5,969 bases of DNA from JAZKFT01 sp043760535 (lineage in GTDB: Bacteria > Bacteroidota > Bacteroidia > Chitinophagales > Chitinophagaceae). Below are positions 1-5,302 of the stretch, one piece after another. Each line of letters starts with the position of its first letter. The first letter of the stretch is position 1. The stretch is taken from contig JAYUOV010000067.1 in assembly GCA_043760535.1 (NCBI GenBank), positions 1-5,969 on the forward strand, in the 5' to 3' direction. The notes under the pieces are model-generated. The model was not told the origin of the DNA. It saw only the letters and a program-made list of their open reading frames with translations, and searched no databases. A program made the position numbers and the translations under genes.

Positions 1-785
1 ACTGCCCTACGTGCATCTATATAGCTATCCAGATGTTGTAGTTTAATATTGAGAACGGCGGCTTGTAAAGTATCGAGGCGACTATTACAACCAACTACAT
101 CGTGGTAGTAGCGTACACTTTGGCCGTGGTTGGCTATTTTTTTAAGCAGTTCGGCAAGGGTATCGTCATTGGTAAAAATGGCGCCGCCATCGCCATAGCA
201 ACCCAGGTTTTTAGAAGGAAAAAAGGAAGTACAACCAATATCTCCCAATACGCCGCTTTTCTTTTTTGTGCCATCACTAAAAGTATAATCACCGCCAATG
301 GCTTGTGCATTATCTTCTATTACAAAAAGGTTATGTTTTTTGGCAATGGCCAAAATTGCTTCCATTTGCGATGTGTGACCGTATAAATGTACCGGAACAA
401 TGGCTTTTGTTTTGGATGTAATAGCTGCTTCTATTGCAGCAGGGTCTATGCAAAAAGTTTTGGGATCTACTTCTACAAATACTGGCGTTAATCTTAATAA
501 AGCCACTACTTCTACGGTAGCTATATAGGTAAATGAAGGTGTTATGATTTCATCTCCCGGCTGCAAACCCAATGCCATCATGGCTATCTGCAGGGCATCT
601 GTACCATTGGCACAGGGGATTACATGTTTGACCCCCAAATAATCTGTTAGGTTTTTAGAAAAGTCCTGTACGGGCTTTCCATTAATAAAGGCAGCTTTGT
701 CTATTACATCTTGCATGGCTGCATCTACCTCCGTCTTAATTTTTCGGTATTGCTTTTTTAAATCCACCATTTGAATTGCGTCCAT
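1..785 (-). CDS. DegT/DnrJ/EryC1/StrS-family sugar aminotransferase (3' end off the window)
   Basis: This is a PLP-dependent aminotransferase of the DegT/DnrJ/EryC1/StrS family (Pfam PF01041). Such enzymes transfer an amino group, usually from glutamate, to a keto-sugar nucleotide in the cytoplasm, for O-antigen, capsule or glycan sugars. The 261 visible residues read without a break. Counting from ATG at 785: MVDLKKQY near the N-terminus, CANGTDALQ (58-66), PSFTYIAT (83-90), VHLYG (132-136), EDNAQAIG (157-164, with the Asp expected to contact the pyridine nitrogen) and SFFPSKNLGCYGDGG (187-201). K192 in the last motif is the expected Schiff-base lysine, and NHGQ and SRLDTLQAA follow. Family members run about 365-400 residues, so roughly the last third lies beyond the left edge. 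In-frame ATGs also occur at 791 and 770; I chose 785 because the product then begins shortly before the family's usual VDL start. A promoter lies just upstream. WbpE-like activity (amination of a UDP-3-keto sugar) is possible, but the substrate cannot be assigned. N159 follows the Asp where Thr, Cys or Ala is common. Confidence 0.95.
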   Translation of the reverse strand, partial: MDAIQMVDLKKQYRKIKTEVDAAMQDVIDKAAFINGKPVQDFSKNLTDYLGVKHVIPCANGTDALQIAMMALGLQPGDEIITPSFTYIATVEVVALLRLTPVFVEVDPKTFCIDPAAIEAAITSKTKAIVPVHLYGHTSQMEAILAIAKKHNLFVIEDNAQAIGGDYTFSDGTKKKSGVLGDIGCTSFFPSKNLGCYGDGGAIFTNDDTLAELLKKIANHGQSVRYYHDVVGCNSRLDTLQAAVLNIKLQHLDSYIDARRA

Positions 786-805
786 AGTCATATCTTTAAA
801 GGACG

Positions 806-836
806 CAAACCTACTGCAAAAGGGGGGAAATGCCAA
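806..836 (-). promoter_or_regulatory. Bacteroidota-type promoter of the aminotransferase gene
   Basis: Read on the minus strand, TAGGTTTG (813-806) matches the Bacteroidota -7 consensus TAnnTTTG. A TTG (836-834) lies 20 nt upstream at the -33 position. Transcription would start near 800, giving a leader of about 10-20 nt before the candidate ATGs at 791 and 785. No Shine-Dalgarno sequence is present. This suggests the aminotransferase gene is transcribed independently of the two genes behind it, although read-through is not excluded. Confidence 0.55.
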
Positions 837-951
837 TTAAGGAAATGGATGAAATTTTACCAGAAAAAATAAAGAATTAAAAGTCCATGAAGTAATTGCA
901 TTTAAAGTAAAAATTATACTGTTAGTAAAGTGGCTTCCCATTTTATTTTAT

Positions 952-1806
952 TTAAGCAAGCAGTATTGCCGCCACAATTAGTGCATGTATTATAAAATTG
1001 GCATCTAATAAAAACCAGCTGAACTCATCTTTTAAATGCCTGCTACTATACCAAATGGAAAGTGCCATAATAATATTGGCTATGGCATTGGTAATGGCAA
1101 ACGGCCAGGTATTACTACCCCAACTTACAGATAGGATTACCAGCAAAGTATTAAGCAGAATACTGAAATAGCTAGCTGTAAAAGCATTTTTTACACCAAT
1201 AATAGCAGGAAGTGTTTTGGTGCCATTTCTGGTATCTCTTGCCACATCTCTTACATCGAAAGGTAGGCAAATGGCCAGCATTATTAACCACCGCATGGCG
1301 AAATGAAATATTAAATGAGCATCGGCTATATTTTGCTGCGATGCCATTACCGGTAGCACACAAGTAACACCTGCCCATGTAACGGTAAGCGTTACAATTT
1401 TAAATAATCCATTGTACCTAAAAAAACGGTTGTTGCGTGGTTTCAGCAGAAAAAAAGAATATGCACCAGCCAATAAACCAAGCGCCGCTAATGGGATAAT
1501 TATAATGAAACCAACAATAAAAAAACTGGCTAAAAAAAAGATAGCACCTAACACAAACTGAATACACAAAAAATTTTTTTGGTCTGCAAAAAACTGCTGC
1601 CGTTCGTTAATGGGTTTACGTTTTGTAAAAAAACGAAAATGCACCATGTACTGCAAAAGAGTACAAGTGCATATCAAAACATAAAACCATGGATTTATAA
1701 GCCGTAACCCAAGCCCAGTTACGGTTTCGAAACATTGCGCTGCTGCACCTGCGGCAATAATCCATTGGCCATAATAAGCCCATTTTTGCCAATGGTTCAA
1801 GTGCAT
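952..1806 (-). CDS. UbiA-family-like polytopic membrane protein, first Asp motif missing
   Basis: A 284-residue very hydrophobic protein with about nine predicted membrane helices (roughly 12-31, 38-58, 78-95, 96-120, 134-155, 163-182, 208-228, 231-252 and 263-283). This is the usual UbiA fold (PF01040), whose members transfer prenyl groups from isoprenoid diphosphates to aromatic or other acceptors. The second UbiA signature is clear: DVRDVARDTRNGTKTLP (184-200), with D184, D187 and D191, followed by AIIGVKNA. AYSFFLLKP (115-123) before helix 5 also resembles family members. The first signature (NDxxDxxxD type), expected in the loop after helix 2, is not there: residues 53-70 read YMVHFRFFTKRKPINERQ, with no Asp. 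Prenyl transfer is therefore uncertain; this may be a divergent enzyme or a non-catalytic relative. The ATG overlaps the TAA of the lipoprotein gene by one base (TAATG), indicating translational coupling and one transcript. No strong terminator follows it. Confidence 0.85.
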   Translation of the reverse strand: MHLNHWQKWAYYGQWIIAAGAAAQCFETVTGLGLRLINPWFYVLICTCTLLQYMVHFRFFTKRKPINERQQFFADQKNFLCIQFVLGAIFFLASFFIVGFIIIIPLAALGLLAGAYSFFLLKPRNNRFFRYNGLFKIVTLTVTWAGVTCVLPVMASQQNIADAHLIFHFAMRWLIMLAICLPFDVRDVARDTRNGTKTLPAIIGVKNAFTASYFSILLNTLLVILSVSWGSNTWPFAITNAIANIIMALSIWYSSRHLKDEFSWFLLDANFIIHALIVAAILLA

Positions 1807-2303
1807 TAATGGTAAATAAGAATAGCTTTATCTACCAATACAGTGTCGCTGGTAACACCTGCTTTATTTTTTACCCAAAACCTAATGCGAGTACTATCTA
1901 TAGGCCTGCAATTGGTATTGGGTAGCTGGCCATAACCCGGAGGTGCGCCCACGCCAACATTATTAATCCAATTTAGCACAATTTCTGAAGTGCCAGAAAA
2001 TGAACCAGTTACAGGTATGGCAGTACGAAAAATTCTATTTTTGGAGCCGGAGCCGCTAACACAAGATTGTGGATTAAGTACTATAAACTGTATGGCTAGG
2101 GCTGTATCTAACTCGGAAATTTTTAGGTCGGCTGCATTTTCACACTCAAGCGTTATTGATAATAATCCGCCCAATCTTACATTGTAAGTGCTGGCACTTT
2201 TAAACCGGAGTACCGGCTTATTTGTAGGGTTCGTTTTTTTGCAACCCCAAAAGCAAATACCCACTGCTAAGGCTATCGCTATTATTTTTGATGAAACTTT
2301 CAT
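1806..2303 (-). CDS. Small predicted lipoprotein with Ig-like beta-sandwich character
   Basis: The 165-residue product from ATG at 2303 begins MKVSSK, then a hydrophobic stretch (7-19) and a lipobox-like FWGC with C21 as the probable lipidated cysteine, followed by KKTNPTNK. Trp before Gly is unusual in a lipobox. The mature part is rich in beta-type sequence (VLRFKSASTYNVRLGG near 31-46, SITLEC 49-54, SEIVLNW 106-112, STRIRFWVKNKAGVTSDT 137-154). This resembles the single Ig-like domain seen in many Bacteroidota lipoproteins. C54, C81 and C132 could form disulfides. The residues after C21 are basic, not acidic, so the acidic surface-export signal known from Bacteroidota is not evident and a periplasm-facing location is more likely. 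Longer starts are possible (ATG at 2312, TTG at 2318), but 2303 gives the standard signal peptide and lies downstream of the predicted promoter. The gene heads a unit with the UbiA-like gene. Function unknown. Confidence 0.8.
   Translation of the reverse strand: MKVSSKIIAIALAVGICFWGCKKTNPTNKPVLRFKSASTYNVRLGGLLSITLECENAADLKISELDTALAIQFIVLNPQSCVSGSGSKNRIFRTAIPVTGSFSGTSEIVLNWINNVGVGAPPGYGQLPNTNCRPIDSTRIRFWVKNKAGVTSDTVLVDKAILIYH
2283..2290 (+). promoter_or_regulatory. Candidate -7 box for the LuxE-like gene
   Basis: TATTTTTG matches the -7 consensus TAnnTTTG. It would start transcription near 2295, about 30 nt before the GTG at 2324. No TTG is found at the -33 position, so support is weak. The box lies inside the signal-peptide coding part of the divergent lipoprotein gene. 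Confidence 0.3.
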
Positions 2304-2315
2304 AAACGTCATACC

Positions 2316-2348
2316 CAAATTTAGTGGATTATCTTACAAAACATCCAA
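2316..2348 (-). promoter_or_regulatory. Promoter for the lipoprotein/UbiA-like unit, overlapping the divergent start
   Basis: On the minus strand, TAAATTTG (2323-2316) is a perfect match to the -7 consensus TAnnTTTG. A TTG (2348-2346) lies 22 nt upstream as a -33 element, inside the opposing LuxE-like coding region. The transcription start would fall near 2310-2312, which supports ATG 2303 as the lipoprotein start, with a leader of under 10 nt. The -7 box abuts the GTG of the divergent gene. Confidence 0.45.
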
Positions 2349-3313
2349 GTCCTTTTACGATTGAAGAAATTTTACAAATTGGTGAATCTAATTTTTCAAA
2401 TATTGCCCAAAGCATTTTTGCATTTCAATACCACCACAATCCGGTTTATCGCAAATGGGTGGATACCCTACATAATAAAGCAATATTAAACCAACCTGTT
2501 TTCATTCCGATTTCATTTTTTAAAACGCACCAACTATTGGTTTCTGACACGGTGGCTGAAATAATTTTTACCAGTAGCGGCACTACAGGATTTAAAACAA
2601 GTAAACATTACGTAGCGAAAACAGATTGGTACCAAAAAAGTTTTGTGGCAGCTTTCAGGTTGTTTTATGGCGAACCTAAAGATTGGGCCATTATTGGCCT
2701 TCTCCCCTCCTATTTAGAGCGGCAAGGCAGTAGCCTGGTGCTGATGACTGAGGAACTGGTTAAGGCAAGTAAAAACGAAGACAGTGGCCTGTACCTCTAC
2801 GATTTTGTGAAGCTAAAAGCAGTACTAAAAAGAAGGGAAACTGCAGGCCAAAAAACCTGGCTTATTGGTGTAACGTACGCCCTGCTTGACTTTGCAGAAC
2901 AATGCCCCATACCATTACAACATACTGTGGTGCTGGAAACAGGTGGCATGAAAGGCCGTAAAAAAGAAATGACAAGAATGGAAGTGCAGCAGGAGTTGAA
3001 AGATGCTTTTCGGTTGCCAACTGTACATTCGGAATATGGTATGACGGAGCTATTATCGCAGGCCTACAGTATTGGCAATGGCAGGTTTACATGTCCGCCT
3101 TGGATGAAGGTGCTGGTAAGATCTGAAGATGATCCAATGCAAATACAAGATATTGGCACTGGTGCATTGTGTGTGATAGACCTAGCCAATATGTATAGTT
3201 GCAGCTTTATAGCTACCGAAGATTTAGGCAAAGTGTATGCAGATGGCAGTTTTGAAATACTAGGCCGGATGGACAATAGCGATGTAAGAGGCTGTAGTTT
3301 ACTAACCTTGTAG
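2324..3313 (+). CDS. LuxE-family acyl-protein synthetase-like protein (ANL adenylate-forming fold)
   Basis: A 329-residue protein related to LuxE (PF04443), a branch of the adenylate-forming superfamily. In Vibrio luminescence LuxE activates a fatty acid as acyl-AMP, takes it onto its own cysteine and passes it to the LuxC reductase. Visible motifs: an N-terminal helical region with FQYHHNPVYRKW (35-46), IPISFFKTH (61-69), the ATP/AMP-binding loop TSSGTTG (83-89), LLPSYLERQGSSLV (126-139), ETGGMKGRKKE (205-215), HSEYGMTELLSQAYS (235-249), CPPWMKVLVR (257-266), FIATEDLG (295-302) and GRMDNSDVRGC (314-324). C324, six residues from the C-terminus, sits where LuxE carries its acyl-accepting cysteine. 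No luxA, luxB, luxC or luxD is nearby, so bioluminescence is not implied; the role in this lineage is unknown, with acyl or other carboxylate activation likely. GTG at 2324 is the only plausible start after the in-frame TAA at 2303-2305. It appears to be a single-gene transcript, divergent from the lipoprotein gene. Confidence 0.88.
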   Translation: MDYLTKHPSPFTIEEILQIGESNFSNIAQSIFAFQYHHNPVYRKWVDTLHNKAILNQPVFIPISFFKTHQLLVSDTVAEIIFTSSGTTGFKTSKHYVAKTDWYQKSFVAAFRLFYGEPKDWAIIGLLPSYLERQGSSLVLMTEELVKASKNEDSGLYLYDFVKLKAVLKRRETAGQKTWLIGVTYALLDFAEQCPIPLQHTVVLETGGMKGRKKEMTRMEVQQELKDAFRLPTVHSEYGMTELLSQAYSIGNGRFTCPPWMKVLVRSEDDPMQIQDIGTGALCVIDLANMYSCSFIATEDLGKVYADGSFEILGRMDNSDVRGCSLLTL

Positions 3314-3343
3314 ACAACTACTATCAATTCTTGTAAAACAATT

Positions 3344-3375
3344 TTTGGACGTTTTGGCAATGCAGCCTAATATTG
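3344..3375 (+). promoter_or_regulatory. Candidate promoter of tRNA-Leu
   Basis: TTTG (3344-3347) followed after 20 nt by TAATATTG (3368-3375) fits the -33/-7 Bacteroidota promoter with one mismatch in the -7 box. Transcription would begin near 3380, about 16 nt before the mature tRNA 5' end. Confidence 0.4.
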
Positions 3376-3395
3376 CAAAACTAATTAAACATGCT

Positions 3396-3479
3396 GCCCA
3401 TGTGGCGGAATTGGTAGACGCAGCAGACTCAAAATCTGCCATTCGCAAGGGTGTGAAGGTTCGATTCCTTTCGTGGGCA
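3396..3479 (+). tRNA. tRNA-Leu (anticodon CAA)
   Basis: The acceptor stem pairs GCCCATG (3396-3402) with CGTGGGC (3472-3478, one G-T pair), with discriminator A at 3479. The anticodon stem GCAGA/TCTGC (3423-3427/3435-3439) encloses the loop CTCAAAA, giving anticodon CAA (3430-3432), which reads UUG leucine codons. A long variable arm (ATTC/GGGT around GCAA) is typical of class II leucine tRNAs, and the T arm GAAGG-TTCGATT-CCTTT is intact. The 3' CCA is not encoded (A is followed by CTT) and must be added after transcription. Confidence 0.97.
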
Positions 3480-3483
3480 CTTC

Positions 3484-3529
3484 TAAAAACGGCTAAAACC
3501 CTTTACTTTATTGGTTTTAGCTGTTTTTA
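3484..3529. terminator. Strong hairpin terminator, probably bidirectional
   Basis: Arms 3484-3500 and 3513-3529 pair over 17 bp with a single G-T wobble, around a 12-nt loop (3501-3512). The plus-strand 3' arm ends in TTTTT, so it acts as an intrinsic terminator five bases after tRNA-Leu. On the minus strand the arm likewise ends in a T run, so it can also stop transcripts arriving from the convergent 516-codon gene, whose stop is about 130 bp away. Confidence 0.8.
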
Positions 3530-3660
3530 TTTCATTTACTGTCTGTTTTTGAACTTATGCTTAACCAAATTTTTACCGTTTTCCTTTTCCGTCTTAAACT
3601 GTAAAAAGTTTTAGGTAAAACAATAAAAAGGTAAATTTTTTTGAAAAAAATAGCTGCAAC

Positions 3661-5211
3661 CTACCGGCGTTTACTTTTTAAATATTTTTCTTTTATTACA
3701 GTACTCATAGGCTTGTCCAGCACTTTACCTTCTACCCAGCTTATTACATCGAGGTAAGCAAAAGCCCTGGTCTCAAATCGATTTTTTTCAAACTTTTTTA
3801 GTGTGATTAAAAAGTTTTCAAAGGCAGGCTTTAATTTTTTGGGCGACAAATGAAATGATTGTCTGATAAATTTAAACATCTCCTCTTCTACCCCACGCAG
3901 GTTCTGCATTTTGGCCATAAAGCGGTAAACAGATTTAGTGAGGTACTCCATAATATCATCATTCCCCATTTCGTAATGCGCCATCATGTGCATCAGCCGG
4001 GCATAACATTGTAAATCGGTGCGCAAGTCCACATGGCTATTGATAATTTTTTGCAGATAATCAATGCAATTGTCGTAATCGCCGGCGCCAAAATACAAGC
4101 TTGCTATTTTATAGTTAAATACCAATATGCGATGATTATCGACATATAGAACGTATTCTTTTAACTGATCCACAATAGGTTTCACCAAAGTAAGGCCATC
4201 GCTAAATGTACCCATCATCAGATGTTGGTTTATCCTGGCACTATTGATGTAAATAAAAGTATGTATCCGAAAATTATCGTGTTTGTTAGCTTGTGTACTA
4301 AGGGCAAAACGTTCAAAACGTACAAGGGTATTTTCAAATCTTCTAAAATTACTCAGATCAAAATGAGCATTCAGTAGGTTGTGCATCCCCTTAATAAAGT
4401 GTCCAGTTTCTACAGATATCATCATTTGCTGGTCGTCAAAAAGATCTACCCATTTCTGGCTGTAGCGATAATACATTAAAAAATCCTGTCGTATAAATGC
4501 GTACCATACATAGCTTTGAAAGAGGTATAGTTGTTCGTAAAAACCAGATAATAGCTCAGCATTGGGGGGCAAATTTTGTTTAAAAAAAAGTTTTACAGCG
4601 GCTTCATCTTTCTCATTTCTGGCATGTCCGTTTTGGATATACCAACTATATAGCTGTACCGCAAGATTACTAAGTTTAGCTACCATGCTAATATGATCAA
4701 TCACTTCTAGTGCCTCTTCCGAAAGCCGCTCCGATTTACCCTGCATACTCCTTGTAATATGGAGCGCCTCTATTTTTTTTTCTAGGCTAAGCACTTGTGC
4801 CATAAAGTTAAACTTATGATGGCTTCTTGCCATTTCTCTTGCCTTATCTAAAATTTTAAGGCTTTGCAGATGCAGGCCTTTATTGTACAGTATTCTGGCG
4901 TAGTCTAACTGCTCATTTAATTGAAGATCTATACTCTCTGTACTTTTTAATAAACGAAGACTTGATAACAACTGTTTGTAGAGGTGGGTTTTTAAATTGG
5001 CCAATTGTGGCTTTTCTACCGAGGGCATTTTTTTAAGTAAAACCCTTTCATCATAGTCGTGTAATTTATCTAGGGCATCAAAAAGCTGGATAATTTTTAA
5101 ATCTTCTTTAGCCGAGCTCCGCTTTATGTAAAGCTTAAAATTCCGCTTCTCCGATTTCTCGAGGGATTGTATTAACTGAAATAATGTATCGATAGAACGG
5201 TTGGGCATCAT
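3661..5211 (-). CDS. Conserved-looking cytoplasmic alpha-helical-repeat (TPR-like) protein, function unknown
   Basis: A 516-residue protein with no signal peptide, no long hydrophobic segment and no enzyme motif that I recognise. It is rich in Leu, Lys, Phe, Tyr and His and appears to be helical throughout. Two stretches look like single TPR-type helix pairs: about 103-130 (YARILYNKGLHLQSLKILDK within it) and about 365-392 (NYKIASLYFGAGDYDNCIDY within it). The overall shape suggests an alpha-solenoid scaffold or protein-binding role. The N-terminus (LFQLIQSLEKSEKRNFKLYI, 10-29) looks like a distinct conserved helical element. The C-terminus is strongly basic (KEKYLKSKRR). Adjacent ATGs at 5211 and 5208 make the start uncertain by one residue; neither has a Shine-Dalgarno sequence, and the leader is A-rich. 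I found no good TAnnTTTG box within about 200 bp upstream, but small inverted repeats lie at 5233-5302. It stands alone, convergent with tRNA-Leu. I recall similar unnamed proteins from Chitinophagaceae but cannot verify this. Confidence 0.85.
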   Translation of the reverse strand: MMPNRSIDTLFQLIQSLEKSEKRNFKLYIKRSSAKEDLKIIQLFDALDKLHDYDERVLLKKMPSVEKPQLANLKTHLYKQLLSSLRLLKSTESIDLQLNEQLDYARILYNKGLHLQSLKILDKAREMARSHHKFNFMAQVLSLEKKIEALHITRSMQGKSERLSEEALEVIDHISMVAKLSNLAVQLYSWYIQNGHARNEKDEAAVKLFFKQNLPPNAELLSGFYEQLYLFQSYVWYAFIRQDFLMYYRYSQKWVDLFDDQQMMISVETGHFIKGMHNLLNAHFDLSNFRRFENTLVRFERFALSTQANKHDNFRIHTFIYINSARINQHLMMGTFSDGLTLVKPIVDQLKEYVLYVDNHRILVFNYKIASLYFGAGDYDNCIDYLQKIINSHVDLRTDLQCYARLMHMMAHYEMGNDDIMEYLTKSVYRFMAKMQNLRGVEEEMFKFIRQSFHLSPKKLKPAFENFLITLKKFEKNRFETRAFAYLDVISWVEGKVLDKPMSTVIKEKYLKSKRR

Positions 5212-5232
5212 TTTTATTTGTATTTGTAAAAC

Positions 5233-5257
5233 ACTGTACAGTAGCAGATCTTATCTG
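5233..5257. repeat. Two adjacent short inverted repeats before the 516-codon gene
   Basis: ACTGTACAGT (5233-5242) is a perfect 10-bp palindrome ending 22 bp before the ATG at 5211. Right behind it, CAGAT-CTT-ATCTG (5245-5257) is a perfect 5-bp inverted repeat. They could be a regulator's operator or leader structure for the downstream gene. Palindromes this short also arise by chance, so only their position makes them notable. Confidence 0.35.
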
Positions 5258-5274
5258 ACACTTACCTTCTACAG

Positions 5275-5302
5275 CACAATAATTATGTACCGAATTGTTG
5301 TG
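5275..5302. repeat. 10-bp inverted repeat upstream of the 516-codon gene
   Basis: CACAATAATT (5275-5284) pairs with AATTGTTGTG (5293-5302) over 10 positions with one wobble, around an 8-nt loop. It lies about 65-90 bp upstream of the ATG and could be an operator or an RNA hairpin. It is not followed by a T run on the minus strand, so it is not an obvious terminator in that direction. Confidence 0.4.

Noticed and set aside
102..386. Plus-strand open frame of 94 codons
   Set aside because: It lies wholly antisense to the aminotransferase gene, whose family motifs are unambiguous.
3324..3347. Possible terminator after the LuxE-like gene (TTGT-aaa-ACAA followed by TTTTT)
   Set aside because: The stem is only 4 bp and AT-rich, too weak to call. 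The TTTTTG also overlaps the candidate tRNA promoter.
3064..3360. Minus-strand open frame of 98 codons
   Set aside because: It is antisense to the conserved C-terminal part of the LuxE-like gene and has no recognisable features.
3345..3614. Plus-strand open frame of 89 codons
   Set aside because: It runs through the whole tRNA-Leu and its terminator. The AELVDAADSKSAIR-type peptide is the well-known artefact of translating a leucine tRNA.
3633..3651. T7-G-A7 palindrome just downstream of the 516-codon gene
   Set aside because: Symmetry within an A/T run has no GC stem or proper loop and is expected in AT-rich spacer. The hairpin at 3484-3529 is the better terminator.
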